A DNA stretch of 64,000 nt from Mycobacterium sp. E2733 (lineage in GTDB: Bacteria > Actinomycetota > Actinomycetes > Mycobacteriales > Mycobacteriaceae): assembly GCF_001667585.1 (NCBI RefSeq), contig NZ_LZJZ01000024.1, forward strand, positions 20,286 through 84,285, given 5' to 3'. How positions within the stretch are numbered: the stretch's first letter is position 1; each line of letters begins with the position of its first letter. The notes below the pieces were generated by a model. The model had not been told where the DNA came from. It did not search any database and saw only the letters and a list, made by a program, of their open reading frames with translations. Both the position numbers and the translations under genes were made by a program. Positions 7,677 through 15,884 of this stretch are shown one piece after another.

Positions 7677-8899
7677 CCAACCTGCTGTGGCCTGGAGATC
7701 ACCGCGCCGGGGAGCACATGACGGATCGGGCGCTGCTGGAATCGATGGTCGTGATGGAAGGCGCCTGGCTGGACGCCCTCGTCGCCGAAGGCCTTGCCCC
7801 AACCGAGTGCGCCGGGGCAGACCTGCCAATGCTGTTGACCCCCAACGATTGTGAATCCCTGGCAGCCGCCGCCGAGGACGGCGGCAACCCGGTCATCGGG
7901 CTCGTGGCCCTGCTGCGGCAGCGCGCGGCGCCGGCCGTCGCGCCGTGGATCCACCGCGGACTCACCAGCCAGGACGTCCTGGACACCGGCCTGATGCTCG
8001 GCGTGCGTGACGTCGTCGGGGACCTGACGGCGCGGCTTGCGGCACAGATCTCGACGCTGACCGAGCTCGCCACGCGGCACCGGTCGACGCCCATGGTGGC
8101 GCGCACCCTCACCCAGCACGCCGCGCCCACCACGTTCGGGGCGAAGGCGGCCGGCTGGCTGAACGGCGTCGTCGACGCCTTCGACGGGCTGACCGCGGTG
8201 GCCTGGCCCATCCAGATCGGCGGGGCCGCCGGGACGCTGGCCGCCGGCACGGAGCTGGCGGCGCTGCTCACCGACGCCGCCGACCCCGTCGAGGTGTGCG
8301 TCGGGCTGGTGCAAAGCGCGGCAACGGCTTTGGGCTTGGCTGTCCGATCGCCCTGGCACACGACGCGGACACCGGTCACCACCGCAGCCGACGCGCTCGT
8401 CGGCTGCACCGACTCCTGGGGCCGCATCGCCTCGGACATCGTCACCCTGGCCCGCCCGGAGATCGACGAACTGACCGAGCCGGCCGGCCGGAATCGCGGG
8501 GGTTCGTCATCGATGCCGCACAAACGAAACCCGGTGCTGTCCATCCTCATCCGCCGGGCGGCCCTTTCCGCGCCGCAGCTGGCGGCGACCCTGCACACCG
8601 CCGCGGCGCTGGCCAATGACGAGCGGCCCGACGGCGCCTGGCACGCCGAGTGGGACACCCTGCGCACCTTGGCCCGGCGCACCGTCGTCGCCGGATCCCA
8701 ATGCGCCGAGCTGTTGGCGGGGCTGGTGGTGCATGCCGACCGGATGTCCGAAAATCTCCGTGCGGCAGACGTTCTGGGGGAGCAGACGGCGATCGCCGAC
8801 TTGGCGGGAAAGCCGGCGTCGCCGAGCTACTTCGGCGCCGTGGACCGGCTGATCGACGAGAGCCTGGACCGCGCCCGGCGGGCGCTCGGTCAGCGCTGA
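7673..8899 (+). CDS. pcaB: 3-carboxy-cis,cis-muconate cycloisomerase
   Basis: 408 residues from ATG 7673 (ATGA overlap with pcaG); the longer open frame back to 7118 runs antiparallel in codon use to pcaG and is not coding. It carries the fumarase/aspartase superfamily signature GSSSMPHKRNP and a WIHRGLTSQDVLDTG active-site stretch. It converts 3-carboxymuconate to 4-carboxymuconolactone. No pcaC, pcaD or pcaIJ follows, so the lower pathway must be encoded elsewhere. It converges with the TetR gene, overlapping it by 10 bases. Confidence 0.93.
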   Translation: MTNLLWPGDHRAGEHMTDRALLESMVVMEGAWLDALVAEGLAPTECAGADLPMLLTPNDCESLAAAAEDGGNPVIGLVALLRQRAAPAVAPWIHRGLTSQDVLDTGLMLGVRDVVGDLTARLAAQISTLTELATRHRSTPMVARTLTQHAAPTTFGAKAAGWLNGVVDAFDGLTAVAWPIQIGGAAGTLAAGTELAALLTDAADPVEVCVGLVQSAATALGLAVRSPWHTTRTPVTTAADALVGCTDSWGRIASDIVTLARPEIDELTEPAGRNRGGSSSMPHKRNPVLSILIRRAALSAPQLAATLHTAAALANDERPDGAWHAEWDTLRTLARRTVVAGSQCAELLAGLVVHADRMSENLRAADVLGEQTAIADLAGKPASPSYFGAVDRLIDESLDRARRALGQR

Positions 8900-9537
8900 T
8901 AAATGCTGGCCAGCCAGATGTGCAGCAACGTGTCGATCGCCCGGTCCTCGGGCATCGCCTCGTCCTCGGCGGTGAACGTCGCGGCCATCACCCGCTCACT
9001 CAACATGTTCAGGGCCACCGACAGCTGCTCCGCCGGGATGCTGTCGGGGGCGGCGCCCCGCCCGCGCTCCGCCTTGATGGCCGCCGTGGTCAGCAAGATC
9101 CACCTCTGCATCAGCGTGGACCACAGCTGCCGCACCTCGGGGTTGGTCGCCTTCGCCGAGGCGCCCGCCACGGCGACCGCCGGGTGAGAGCCCGACACCT
9201 CGAAGAACGCCTCGATACGCGCCCGCCACAGCTCCGCGGGGTCGTCGGTCGATATGCCGCCGAGCGACCTGAGGGCCGCATGCGCCTTGGCGTTCATCTG
9301 ATCGAGCAGCGAGAGGAGCACCGCGTTCTTCGATCGGAAATAGAAGTAGAAGGTGGGACGCGAAATCCCGGCGCCCTTTGCTAGGTCGTCCACGGAAAAG
9401 TCGGCGAGCGGCCGTTCCTGCAGCAGGCGCTCGGCCGTGGCCAGTATCGCCTGTTCGCGGTCGTCACCCGAGTGCGGAGACGACCGGCGGCCCCGCGAGG
9501 CATGCAGGTACTTGGTCTGTGTCGGGACGTCGGACAC
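8890..9537 (-). CDS. TetR-family regulator, EthR-like
   Basis: 215 residues from GTG 9537. The N-terminal HTH (AILATAERLLQERPLADFS, DDLAKGAGISRPTFYFYFRSK) and long C-terminal matches (ELWSTLMQRW, AERGRGAAP, DTLLHIWLASIY) closely follow my memory of M. tuberculosis EthR, the repressor of the Baeyer-Villiger monooxygenase ethA. No ethA gene adjoins it here. An alternative ATG at 9618 would overlap the palindrome at 9598-9619 and is less likely. Convergent to pcaB, so control of the pca genes is not implied by geometry. Confidence 0.88.
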   Translation of the reverse strand: MSDVPTQTKYLHASRGRRSSPHSGDDREQAILATAERLLQERPLADFSVDDLAKGAGISRPTFYFYFRSKNAVLLSLLDQMNAKAHAALRSLGGISTDDPAELWRARIEAFFEVSGSHPAVAVAGASAKATNPEVRQLWSTLMQRWILLTTAAIKAERGRGAAPDSIPAEQLSVALNMLSERVMAATFTAEDEAMPEDRAIDTLLHIWLASIYQR

Positions 9538-9597
9538 GCCCGCTACTGTTGGGCACGCCGATATACGCGAACGAAACTGCCGATTAAGCCCAGCAAC

Positions 9598-9619
9598 AAT
9601 GTCGATTAAGTTCGACATT
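9598..9619. promoter_or_regulatory. Perfect palindrome, candidate EthR-type operator
   Basis: AATGTCGA and TCGACATT, an exact inverted repeat around TTAAGT, lies 61 bases before the regulator start. TGTCGA/TCGACAT elements are also found in the M. tuberculosis ethA-ethR operator (from memory), which supports autoregulation by the adjacent EthR-like protein. Confidence 0.65.
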
Positions 9620-9701
9620 ATTTTCGTGCGCGTCAACACATTTGCTGGCCGTTTCAACGCGTCGACCCGCTTCGCCGCGCGGCCGACGAACGACCTCACG
9701 A

Positions 9702-9721
9702 TTCGGGACTTCCGCCCCTAC
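9702..9721. promoter_or_regulatory. DosR (DevR) box upstream of DUF1876 gene
   Basis: TTCGGGACTTCCGCCCCTAC agrees with the DosR consensus TTSGGGACTWWAGTCCCSAA at 15 of 20 positions and ends 33 bases before the start codon. Fifteen bases, GGACTTCCGCCCCTA, are identical to the box between hspX and nrdZ. Confidence 0.75.
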
Positions 9722-9754
9722 TCGGGCCCTGGCGCGGAGTGGTCGCATCTGGGG

Positions 9755-10036
9755 ATGACAAAGAACGACGACGGCACCAAGACATGCCGCATCGACGTGC
9801 TGGTCGAAGAGCGCGACGAAAAGACCCGAGCGAAGGCGCGGCTGTCCTGGGCGGGCAAGACCCTGGTCGGCGTCGGCCTGGCGCGACTCGACCCGGCCGA
9901 CCCGCCCGTGGCCGCGATCGGCGACGAGCTCGCGATCGCCCGGGCGCTGTCCGACCTGGCGAATCAGCTGTTCGCTGCGACATCCGTCGATATCCAAACC
10001 AGTACCCACGAACCCGTCACAGGCCTGCATCACTGA
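9755..10036 (+). CDS. DUF1876 protein, Rv1738/Rv2632c-like dormancy protein
   Basis: 93 residues from ATG 9755. The core RTRAKARL-type segment (TRAKARLSWAGKTLVGVGLARLDPADP) and IGDELAIARALSDL match the Rv1738/Rv2632c family from memory. Rv1738 is strongly DosR-induced and has a fold resembling ribosome hibernation factors. The DosR box 33 bases upstream and an HPF-type gene 29 bases downstream suit a joint role in shutting down translation. The reading frame extends upstream to 9353 but antisense to the TetR gene, so it is not used. Confidence 0.88.
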   Translation: MTKNDDGTKTCRIDVLVEERDEKTRAKARLSWAGKTLVGVGLARLDPADPPVAAIGDELAIARALSDLANQLFAATSVDIQTSTHEPVTGLHH

Positions 10037-10065
10037 GCGATCAGTGACGAACCACGAAAGCCACC

Positions 10066-10863
10066 ATGAGACAACGACCTGATTTACCGGCCGCCTTCGA
10101 CGTCCAGATAACGACGCGCGGCCAACTGCCCGACGCCGAGGAGTACGCGCGCACGAAGATCGGCGATCTCGGCCACCTTGCCCACGAACCGGTGCTGCAC
10201 GCCCACGTCAGGCTTGCCGAGCACGGCGACCCCGCGGTGGCTCGCCGGGTGATCGCGCAAGCAACCCTGGACGTCAACGGCCGGCCGGTGCGCGCACAGG
10301 TCGAAGGCGTCACCGCGCGGGAAGCCATCGATCGACTCGAGGCGCGACTGCGTCGCCAACTGGAGCGCGCGGCCGAGCACTGGGAAGCCAAGCGAGGCGG
10401 CGTGCCCCGTCCGCATGAATGGCGGCACGAAACCGAACCGAACCACCGGCCGAAGTACTTCCCGCGACCGGAAAGCGAACGCCGGATCATGCGGCACAAG
10501 TCGTACAGCCTTCCCACCTGCACGGTCGAAGAGGCCGCATTCGAGATGGAGCAGCTGGACTACGACTTCCACCTCTTCACAGAGGAGGGCACGCGGCAGG
10601 ACAGCGTGCTATACCGCGAAGGCCCGACCGAATACCGCCTGGCCCAAATCAATCCGGCATCTGCCGACGAGCTGGCGCCGTTCCAGTTACCGCTGACCAT
10701 CAGTCCGCAGCCGGCGCCGCGGCTGAACGTCCAGCAGGCCATCGAGCGGATCGGGCTGCTGGGCCTGCCGTTCCTGTTCTTCGTCGACACTGCCCGGGAC
10801 CGCGGGAGCGTGTTGTATCACCGCTACGACGGACACTACGGGCTGATCACACCGGCGAGCTGA
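10066..10863 (+). CDS. Ribosome hibernation factor-like protein (Rv0079/DATIN type)
   Basis: 265 residues. The N-terminal part resembles the HPF/RaiA S30AE domain (VQITTRGQLPDAEEYARTKI, VTAREAIDRLEARLRRQLERA). The C-terminal part is the ribosome-binding dimerisation domain: VEEAAFEMEQLDYDFHLFTEEGTRQDSVLYR, then a second copy-like segment RLNVQQAIERIGLLGLPFLFFVDTARDRGSVLYHRYDGHYGLI. The arrangement follows DosR-regulated Rv0079. It probably binds ribosomes or mRNA in hypoxia. Same operon as the DUF1876 gene. Confidence 0.85.
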   Translation: MRQRPDLPAAFDVQITTRGQLPDAEEYARTKIGDLGHLAHEPVLHAHVRLAEHGDPAVARRVIAQATLDVNGRPVRAQVEGVTAREAIDRLEARLRRQLERAAEHWEAKRGGVPRPHEWRHETEPNHRPKYFPRPESERRIMRHKSYSLPTCTVEEAAFEMEQLDYDFHLFTEEGTRQDSVLYREGPTEYRLAQINPASADELAPFQLPLTISPQPAPRLNVQQAIERIGLLGLPFLFFVDTARDRGSVLYHRYDGHYGLITPAS

Positions 10864-10885
10864 ACGCAACAGACCAACTGAAGCC

Positions 10886-10923
10886 GCGGCGGTCCCGGCA
10901 ATCCCCCCGTCCGGGACCGCCGC
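10886..10923. terminator. Bidirectional terminator hairpin
   Basis: A 13-bp perfect stem (GCGGCGGTCCCGG / CCGGGACCGCCGC) around a 12-base loop, between the convergent hibernation-factor and Rv2629-like genes. No long T run follows, as is common in mycobacteria. Confidence 0.75.
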
Positions 10924-10959
10924 TCCAAACTTCTTTCCTCGCAGCGCAAGCGGTGCGCG

Positions 10960-12084
10960 CTACGCGCCGCGACGGCGAGCCTGGTCGCCGGCGACGTACC
11001 GCAGCAGCGCGCCCACGCCCTCGGCCGGTGCCATCAGCTGACCGGCCCGAACCAACGACGCGCCCACCGCGATTGCGTTGAACGGCAAGGCCTCGTCGGC
11101 CCGTGCCACGCGTGACACCGGTTCGCCGAGTTCGGACAGCGCGTCGGCGTCGGCCGCGATCGTGGTTAGTGCCCTACCGGTGACCACGGTGGCATCGCCG
11201 AGCTCGCCGACGATCAGCGTGTCGACGTTGCCGTCGCGAAGCGCCCTGCAGACTTCGGAGAGGCCTTCGGTCGCGCGCCCGGATCCGCGGCCGATCTCCG
11301 CTTCGAATCGTTGGGCCAGGGCGGACATCTCGATGGCACGACGCCGGGCGAACTCCTGGCCCGTCAGCTCGCTCATCTCCTGGTCGTCGCAATGGCTTTT
11401 GCGGGTCCCGGCGTGCAACTGCGACACCCGTTCGGCGACCCGCTCGGGCAATTCGGCAACCAGATCGGCGAGCGAACGGACTTCGCCGCACAAGAACACC
11501 ACTTCGGGATCCGCGTCGTCCACCAGGCGCGCGAGCTCGTCGGCGACCGCACGGCAGTTCATTCGGATGGCTTCCTCGGTCGTGTGCTGGAAGTCGCCGT
11601 AGCCGTTCCAGCCGGCCGTCGTCGGCTTGTGCACCGGATAGCCGCCGCCCTCAACGCTTTCGGAGCTGACGGAACCGCCTCGATACAGGCTGATGTCCGC
11701 CCCGGCGCGATCGATCGCGGCGAACACGTAGGTGGGACGCCGCATTTCCGAGTCGATCAACGGCACGAGGTAGGGATAATCCGACACCCGAATCACCGTG
11801 GCGGGCGGCGGGTTGATCAGGTGCTCGTTGATCAGTACATGTTCGGCGGTAGCGAGCACCGCTCGGCCGCGCCGTCCGACGGCCGGTCGATGATGCAGCA
11901 CGGCATCCTCGACCATGCCGACGATCTCCCCGTCAGCGCCCATTTCGTGCAACTGCTGACGGATACCGTGCCACTTCGCTTCGAGCTGCTCGGCGGCGTC
12001 CAGGGTCTCGTGCGAGTCGTCGAAATATACCGAGGCGAATGGGCCTTTCGCTTTTACCAGCCACCTGAGGCGATCCGATTGCAT
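10960..12084 (-). CDS. Rv2629-like dormancy protein (eRF1/baeRF-related fold)
   Basis: 374 residues from ATG 12084 (MQSDRLRWLVKAKGPFASVYFDDSH). Long stretches match M. tuberculosis Rv2629 from memory: SDYPYLVPLIDSEMRRPTYVFA, GYPVHKPTTAGWNGYGDFQH, RFEAEIGRGSG and DTLIVGELGDATVVTG. Rv2629 belongs to the DosR regulon and resembles archaeal release-factor-like domains; a translation or ribosome rescue role is proposed for such folds but not proven. A good DosR box lies 88 bases upstream. Confidence 0.87.
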   Translation of the reverse strand: MQSDRLRWLVKAKGPFASVYFDDSHETLDAAEQLEAKWHGIRQQLHEMGADGEIVGMVEDAVLHHRPAVGRRGRAVLATAEHVLINEHLINPPPATVIRVSDYPYLVPLIDSEMRRPTYVFAAIDRAGADISLYRGGSVSSESVEGGGYPVHKPTTAGWNGYGDFQHTTEEAIRMNCRAVADELARLVDDADPEVVFLCGEVRSLADLVAELPERVAERVSQLHAGTRKSHCDDQEMSELTGQEFARRRAIEMSALAQRFEAEIGRGSGRATEGLSEVCRALRDGNVDTLIVGELGDATVVTGRALTTIAADADALSELGEPVSRVARADEALPFNAIAVGASLVRAGQLMAPAEGVGALLRYVAGDQARRRGA

Positions 12085-12120
12085 GCCATCACTCTCCACT
12101 GTTGCCTTTGCCAATATCCG

Positions 12121-12140
12121 CCCACCGTATGAACGGTGGG
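12121..12140. terminator. Hairpin between fadD-like and Rv2629-like genes
   Basis: CCCACCGT / ACGGTGGG, an 8-bp perfect stem with a 4-base loop, lies 66 bases downstream of the fadD-like stop on the minus strand. It may end that transcript or act in the leader of the Rv2629-like gene. Confidence 0.4.
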
Positions 12141-12171
12141 CCCGGCTACACGAGAGTCGTTAGCCCCCAGC

Positions 12172-12191
12172 CGCGGGTCTTAGGTCCCGGG
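12172..12191. promoter_or_regulatory. DosR box upstream of the Rv2629-like gene
   Basis: On the minus strand CCCGGGACCTAAGACCCGCG; 14 of 20 positions match the DosR consensus and the core GGGACCTAAGACCC matches 12 of 14. It lies 88 bases before the start at 12084. Confidence 0.7.
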
Positions 12192-12205
12192 CGAAGGCCC
12201 GGTCG

Positions 12206-14047
12206 TCAATGCTCGTAGAGGGCGTCGAGGCGGTCGGCGAATTTGTCGATGACCACCTTCCGGCGCAGTTTCATGCTCGGGGTCAGATCGCCCGAATCGA
12301 CGGTCAATTCGCGGTCGGCGATGGTGAACTTCTTGATCTGTTCCCATCGATTCAGTTCGGTGTTGAGGGCGTCGATGTATCCGGCGATCAGCTGCTGTGT
12401 CTTGTCGTCATGGGCAATCTCGGCGAAGGACTTGCCCGCCAGACCATTCTTGCCGGCCCAGTCGGTGATCGCCTCGCTGTCGAGGCCGACCAGGGCGACA
12501 CAGTACGGCTTGCCCTCGCCGTAGACCACGAGCTCGCTCACGTACGGGCAGGAGCCTTTGAACCGCGCATCGATCGCCGACGGGGCCACGTATTTGCCCT
12601 GGGAGGTCTTGAACATGTCCTTCTTGCGGTCGGTGATCCGCAGGAATCCGTCGTGGTCGACCTCTCCGATGTCGCCGGTGTGGAACCACCCGTCCTCGTC
12701 GAGCGCCTCGGCGGTGGCGTCCGGCAGGTCGTGGTAGGAGGTCATCAGCCCGGGACCTTTGAGCAAGACCTCGCCGTCGTCGGCGATCTTCACATCGGTG
12801 GCGGGGAACGGCCAGCCGACCGTCCCGAGCCGATAAGCGCTGGGGCGGTTGATAAATGATGCCGCCGCGGTCTCGGTCAGGCCATAGCCCTCGAGCACGA
12901 TGATGCCCACGGCGTCGAACCACTGGGCGACGTCGCGGTCCAGCGCGGCGGCGGCGGAGACGAAGAAACGCAGACGCCCGCCGAACCGCTCGCGGATGTT
13001 GGTGAACACGAGCCGGTCGGCCACCTTGTAGGCCAGCGATGTTGGAAGGGACGGCTTCTTGCCCGTCTGTCGGGCTTCCGACACCTTGACGCCGACCCTG
13101 ATCGCCCAGTCGAACATCATTTTCGTGAGCCTGCCCTGTTCGGCCACCATGTCTTGGACGCGGGCGTGCGCCTTTTCGAAGATGCGTGGTGCCGCGCCCA
13201 TGAGGGTGGGCCGCAGGGCGGCCAGGTTGTCGACGATCCGCTCGACACGGCCGTCGATGGCGGTGGGAAAGCCGATCTGCAGAGGCAACGCCAGCATCAC
13301 CTTGCCGAACGCGTGCGCCAGCGGCAGCCAGAGGAAGTTCAGGTCGTTGGGTCCGAGGATGTCCAGCGAATCGATGGCCGCGGCCGTGTACGTCCACGCG
13401 CCGTGCGTCAGTCGCACGCCCTTGGGCCGCCCGGTGGTGCCGGAGGTGTAGATGAGGCTGGCCAGGTGTTCCGGGCCGACGGCTGCGACCCGCTCGTTGA
13501 CGGCGTCGGGTGTGTCCGCGAGCAGTTGCTTGCCCAACAGATCCAGGTCGGCGAGGGAGATCACCCAGTCGCCGTCGCCGTTGCCGTCGATGACGACGAC
13601 CTTGCTCACGTCGGGTAGTTCGGCCCGGTGCTCGACCAGCTTGTCGAGCTGGGCCTGGTCTTCGGCGACCACCACCCGGCTCCCGGAATTGGCGACGATG
13701 TAGGCGACATCGGCGGCGTTCGTCGTCGGATACACGGTGGTGGTGGCGGCGCCGGCACACATGATCGCGAAATCGACGAGCACCCACTCGTAGCGCGTCG
13801 CCGAGGCGAGCGCGACCCGATCCTCAGGCGCGATGCCCAGCGAGATCAGACCCGCGGCGAGGTTGTTGACGCGTTCGCCGACTTGCTGCCAGGTCACGCT
13901 CGCCCAGGTGTGGTCTTGCGGGTAGCGGAAGGCCTCCGCGTGCGGTGTGGCGGCGACGCGGTTGACGAACATCTGTGCCACCGACGGCGCGCGGTTCTCG
14001 ATCTTGCGGAGATCGGGCCTCTCCATTGAGGCCAGTGGTGCTTTCAT
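12206..14047 (-). CDS. Long-chain fatty-acid-CoA ligase (FadD15-like)
   Basis: 613 residues. ANL-superfamily motifs in order: YTSGTTGRPKG (P-loop-like AMP motif), EGYGLTETAA, GWFHTGDIGEVDHDGFLRITDRKKD and a C-terminal SMKLRRKVV. The length and the LIYTSGTT/ITDRKKDMFKTSQGKYVAP pattern fit the FadD15 type of long-chain acyl-CoA synthetase, which activates fatty acids with ATP and CoA. It lies between the dormancy genes; an inverted repeat at 14087-14105 sits in its promoter. Acyl-CoA from it could feed the triacylglycerol synthase at 20454. Confidence 0.92.
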   Translation of the reverse strand: MKAPLASMERPDLRKIENRAPSVAQMFVNRVAATPHAEAFRYPQDHTWASVTWQQVGERVNNLAAGLISLGIAPEDRVALASATRYEWVLVDFAIMCAGAATTTVYPTTNAADVAYIVANSGSRVVVAEDQAQLDKLVEHRAELPDVSKVVVIDGNGDGDWVISLADLDLLGKQLLADTPDAVNERVAAVGPEHLASLIYTSGTTGRPKGVRLTHGAWTYTAAAIDSLDILGPNDLNFLWLPLAHAFGKVMLALPLQIGFPTAIDGRVERIVDNLAALRPTLMGAAPRIFEKAHARVQDMVAEQGRLTKMMFDWAIRVGVKVSEARQTGKKPSLPTSLAYKVADRLVFTNIRERFGGRLRFFVSAAAALDRDVAQWFDAVGIIVLEGYGLTETAAASFINRPSAYRLGTVGWPFPATDVKIADDGEVLLKGPGLMTSYHDLPDATAEALDEDGWFHTGDIGEVDHDGFLRITDRKKDMFKTSQGKYVAPSAIDARFKGSCPYVSELVVYGEGKPYCVALVGLDSEAITDWAGKNGLAGKSFAEIAHDDKTQQLIAGYIDALNTELNRWEQIKKFTIADRELTVDSGDLTPSMKLRRKVVIDKFADRLDALYEH

Positions 14048-14086
14048 GACGCGATTCCATTGCTCTCGAAAGGGGGATGACGTGGG

Positions 14087-14105
14087 CGAACCGGTATACC
14101 GTTCG
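14087..14105. promoter_or_regulatory. Inverted repeat before the fadD-like gene
   Basis: CGAAC-CGGTATACCG-TTCG: a perfect 10-base palindrome flanked by CGAA/TTCG arms offset by one base. It lies 40-58 bases upstream of the ligase ATG and could bind a dimeric repressor. Confidence 0.4.
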
Positions 14106-14195
14106 ATCCTGCCGAGCGTGGTGGCTACCTGATAGAGACGAAAGTCATGTAGGGGTCGGCAAACGTCCCCGGAGCGTCGGTGTCCGTGGCGACCG

Positions 14196-14459
14196 TCAGT
14201 CGGCCAGGGCTATTTCGATGGAGAGGCACTCACCGAGAGCGTGTGCCGCGGACCAATCGCCGCCTTCGACCGCGCGCTCCAGGTCGTCGACCAACGGGCT
14301 GTGGGCGCCGAGCTCCGCCAACCAGGCGGACACGGTCGCGGGTATCTGATGGGCGGGAACTCGGGCAACATGTCCCTCATGGAGGCGATCGGTCAGCTGA
14401 TAGATCGTGGCTGTCGACCTGCGCTGGGGCCAATGCTGCCGCCACTTCGCTGTATTCAT
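14196..14459 (-). CDS. Small unknown protein of the dormancy island
   Basis: 87 residues, MNTAKWRQHWPQRR..., rich in tryptophan and histidine in its first third, then an acidic helical part (WLAELGAHSPLVDDLERAVEGGDWSAAHALGECLSIEIALAD). No signal peptide or membrane segment. I do not recognise the family. Weak DosR-like sequence (CGGACTTTCGGGGC on the minus strand, 14499-14512) lies about 40 bases before its start, so hypoxic control is possible. Confidence 0.65.
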   Translation of the reverse strand: MNTAKWRQHWPQRRSTATIYQLTDRLHEGHVARVPAHQIPATVSAWLAELGAHSPLVDDLERAVEGGDWSAAHALGECLSIEIALAD

Positions 14460-14788
14460 GGTCCCTCCCCGCTAGCCTTAACGATCCATCCGACCAGCCC
14501 CGAAAGTCCGGCCGTAGAGGCGAAGAGCACGACTACCGAAAGGCTTTTGTCTTGCTTCCGGCCTGCCGAAGTCCTAGTCCGACAGGGTCTTTTGTCACTA
14601 CGGTCACCTACTTACTTCTCCGGTGATGGCGGTGGTCGTCGCGTACCGTGCATCCCGAGAGGGTGCATCGCTACGTTACTCGTTTCGCGGGCGCCGGATT
14701 ACGAAATTGGCGAGATGACCGATTTAGCAATGGATTCGCAATCCGGGCGTGATTCGGGCCGAAACCTCCGGCCGACGGGTGGGAAGGC
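14460..14788. other. Gene-free divergent promoter region with DosR-like sites
   Basis: This 329-base stretch separates the small unknown gene (minus) from the acetyltransferase (plus). It holds a weak DosR-like site near 14499-14512, a better one at 14585-14598 (GGGTCTTTTGTCAC, 11 of 14 core positions), and a 25-codon open frame at 14715-14792 whose stop overlaps the acetyltransferase GTG. Nothing else is seen. Confidence 0.55.
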
Positions 14789-15772
14789 GTGAGCGTTGTC
14801 CGCGCCGAGGAGTTGGCGGCGCTGCCCGTGTTCGCCGACATTGCGGCGGAGGACCTTACGGAGTTGGCCGCCCTGCTCGAGCCCCTGCACGCCGCCGCTG
14901 GAGAGGTCCTGATGCGGCAGGGGGAACGGGCGGAGTCGTTCGCGATCATTGCGTCCGGTCGAGTCGCGGTGAGGCACGTCGGCCCGAAGGACCGGGTCAC
15001 GGCCACCGAGCTGTCGTCCGCGACGATCATCGGCGAGATCGCGTTGCTGCGGCACGCGACCAGAACGGCGACGGTGACCGCGCTGGACGACGTGCGCGGC
15101 TACACCGGATACAGCGCGGCCTTCGACCGCATGCTGGCCCTGCCGGTCGTCGCCGACCGGATGCTGCGTACCGCGCGGCAGCGGTTGGCCGCGTACATCG
15201 CCCCCATTCCGGTGTCGTGCAGCGACGGCGCGGCGCTCTTGCTGCGCCCCGTCCTGCCCGGCGACGCGGAGCGGTTCAAGAGCAGCGGTTCCTTCTCGAG
15301 GGAGACTCTGTACCGGCGATACCAAGGTGGCACCCCGACCGATGCGCGCCTGACCTATCTGTTCGAGGTCGACTACGTCGACCACTTCGTCTGGGTAGTC
15401 ACCGACGGCGTGGCAGGGCCGGTGGTCGCCGATGCCCGCTTCGTCCGGGACCAAGACGACCCCGTCTCGGCAGAGGTCGCGCTCACCGTGGCGGACGGCT
15501 ACCAGGGCCGTGGGATCGGTACGCTCCTGCTCGGCGCGCTGGCTGTCGCGGCGCGCCTCGACGGCATCAAGCGATTCCATGGCCGGGTGCTGGCGGAGAA
15601 TCCGCCCGCGCGTGCGCTGGGTGACAAGGTGGACGCGCGTTGGGCGCGCGAGGAGCCGGGCGTGGTCGCCGCGATGGGGGAGATACCGCGCTTTCGTGAC
15701 TTGCCCCTCGACCGCGCTGTGCTCGAGCAGATCCGGCAGGTGGCCCGGCAGGTGATCCAGGCGTTCGACTAG
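14789..15772 (+). CDS. Cyclic-nucleotide-binding GNAT protein lysine acetyltransferase (Mt-Pat/KATms type)
   Basis: 327 residues from GTG 14789, after GGGAAGG. The N-terminal cyclic-nucleotide-binding domain has the phosphate-binding cassette GEIALLRHATRTATV (82-96). The C-terminal GNAT domain has the acetyl-CoA loop YQGRGIGT and an acidic residue E229 (SAEVALT) aligned with the catalytic Glu of Mt-Pat (Rv0998). Members acetylate lysines of acyl-adenylating enzymes under cAMP control. It is flanked by two such enzymes, the FadD at 12206 and the AMP-ligase fusion at 15885. Confidence 0.92.
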   Translation: MSVVRAEELAALPVFADIAAEDLTELAALLEPLHAAAGEVLMRQGERAESFAIIASGRVAVRHVGPKDRVTATELSSATIIGEIALLRHATRTATVTALDDVRGYTGYSAAFDRMLALPVVADRMLRTARQRLAAYIAPIPVSCSDGAALLLRPVLPGDAERFKSSGSFSRETLYRRYQGGTPTDARLTYLFEVDYVDHFVWVVTDGVAGPVVADARFVRDQDDPVSAEVALTVADGYQGRGIGTLLLGALAVAARLDGIKRFHGRVLAENPPARALGDKVDARWAREEPGVVAAMGEIPRFRDLPLDRAVLEQIRQVARQVIQAFD

Positions 15773-15781
15773 CGGCTGCTA

Positions 15782-15795
15782 GTGACAAATGCCCC
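15782..15795. promoter_or_regulatory. DosR-like site before the ACP-ligase-PlsC gene
   Basis: GTGACAAATGCCCC fits the 14-base DosR core at 10 positions and resembles GGGACAAATGGCCC-type sites. It lies 89 bases before ATG 15885, just after the acetyltransferase stop. Confidence 0.45.
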
Positions 15796-15884
15796 GCCAT
15801 CTGATGGCTTTGCGCCCTTACCGGAAAGTTGGATTCGCCCACAACATGGGTTCTGCTTGCTAGTCGAAGGAGTCGCGCCGACCG

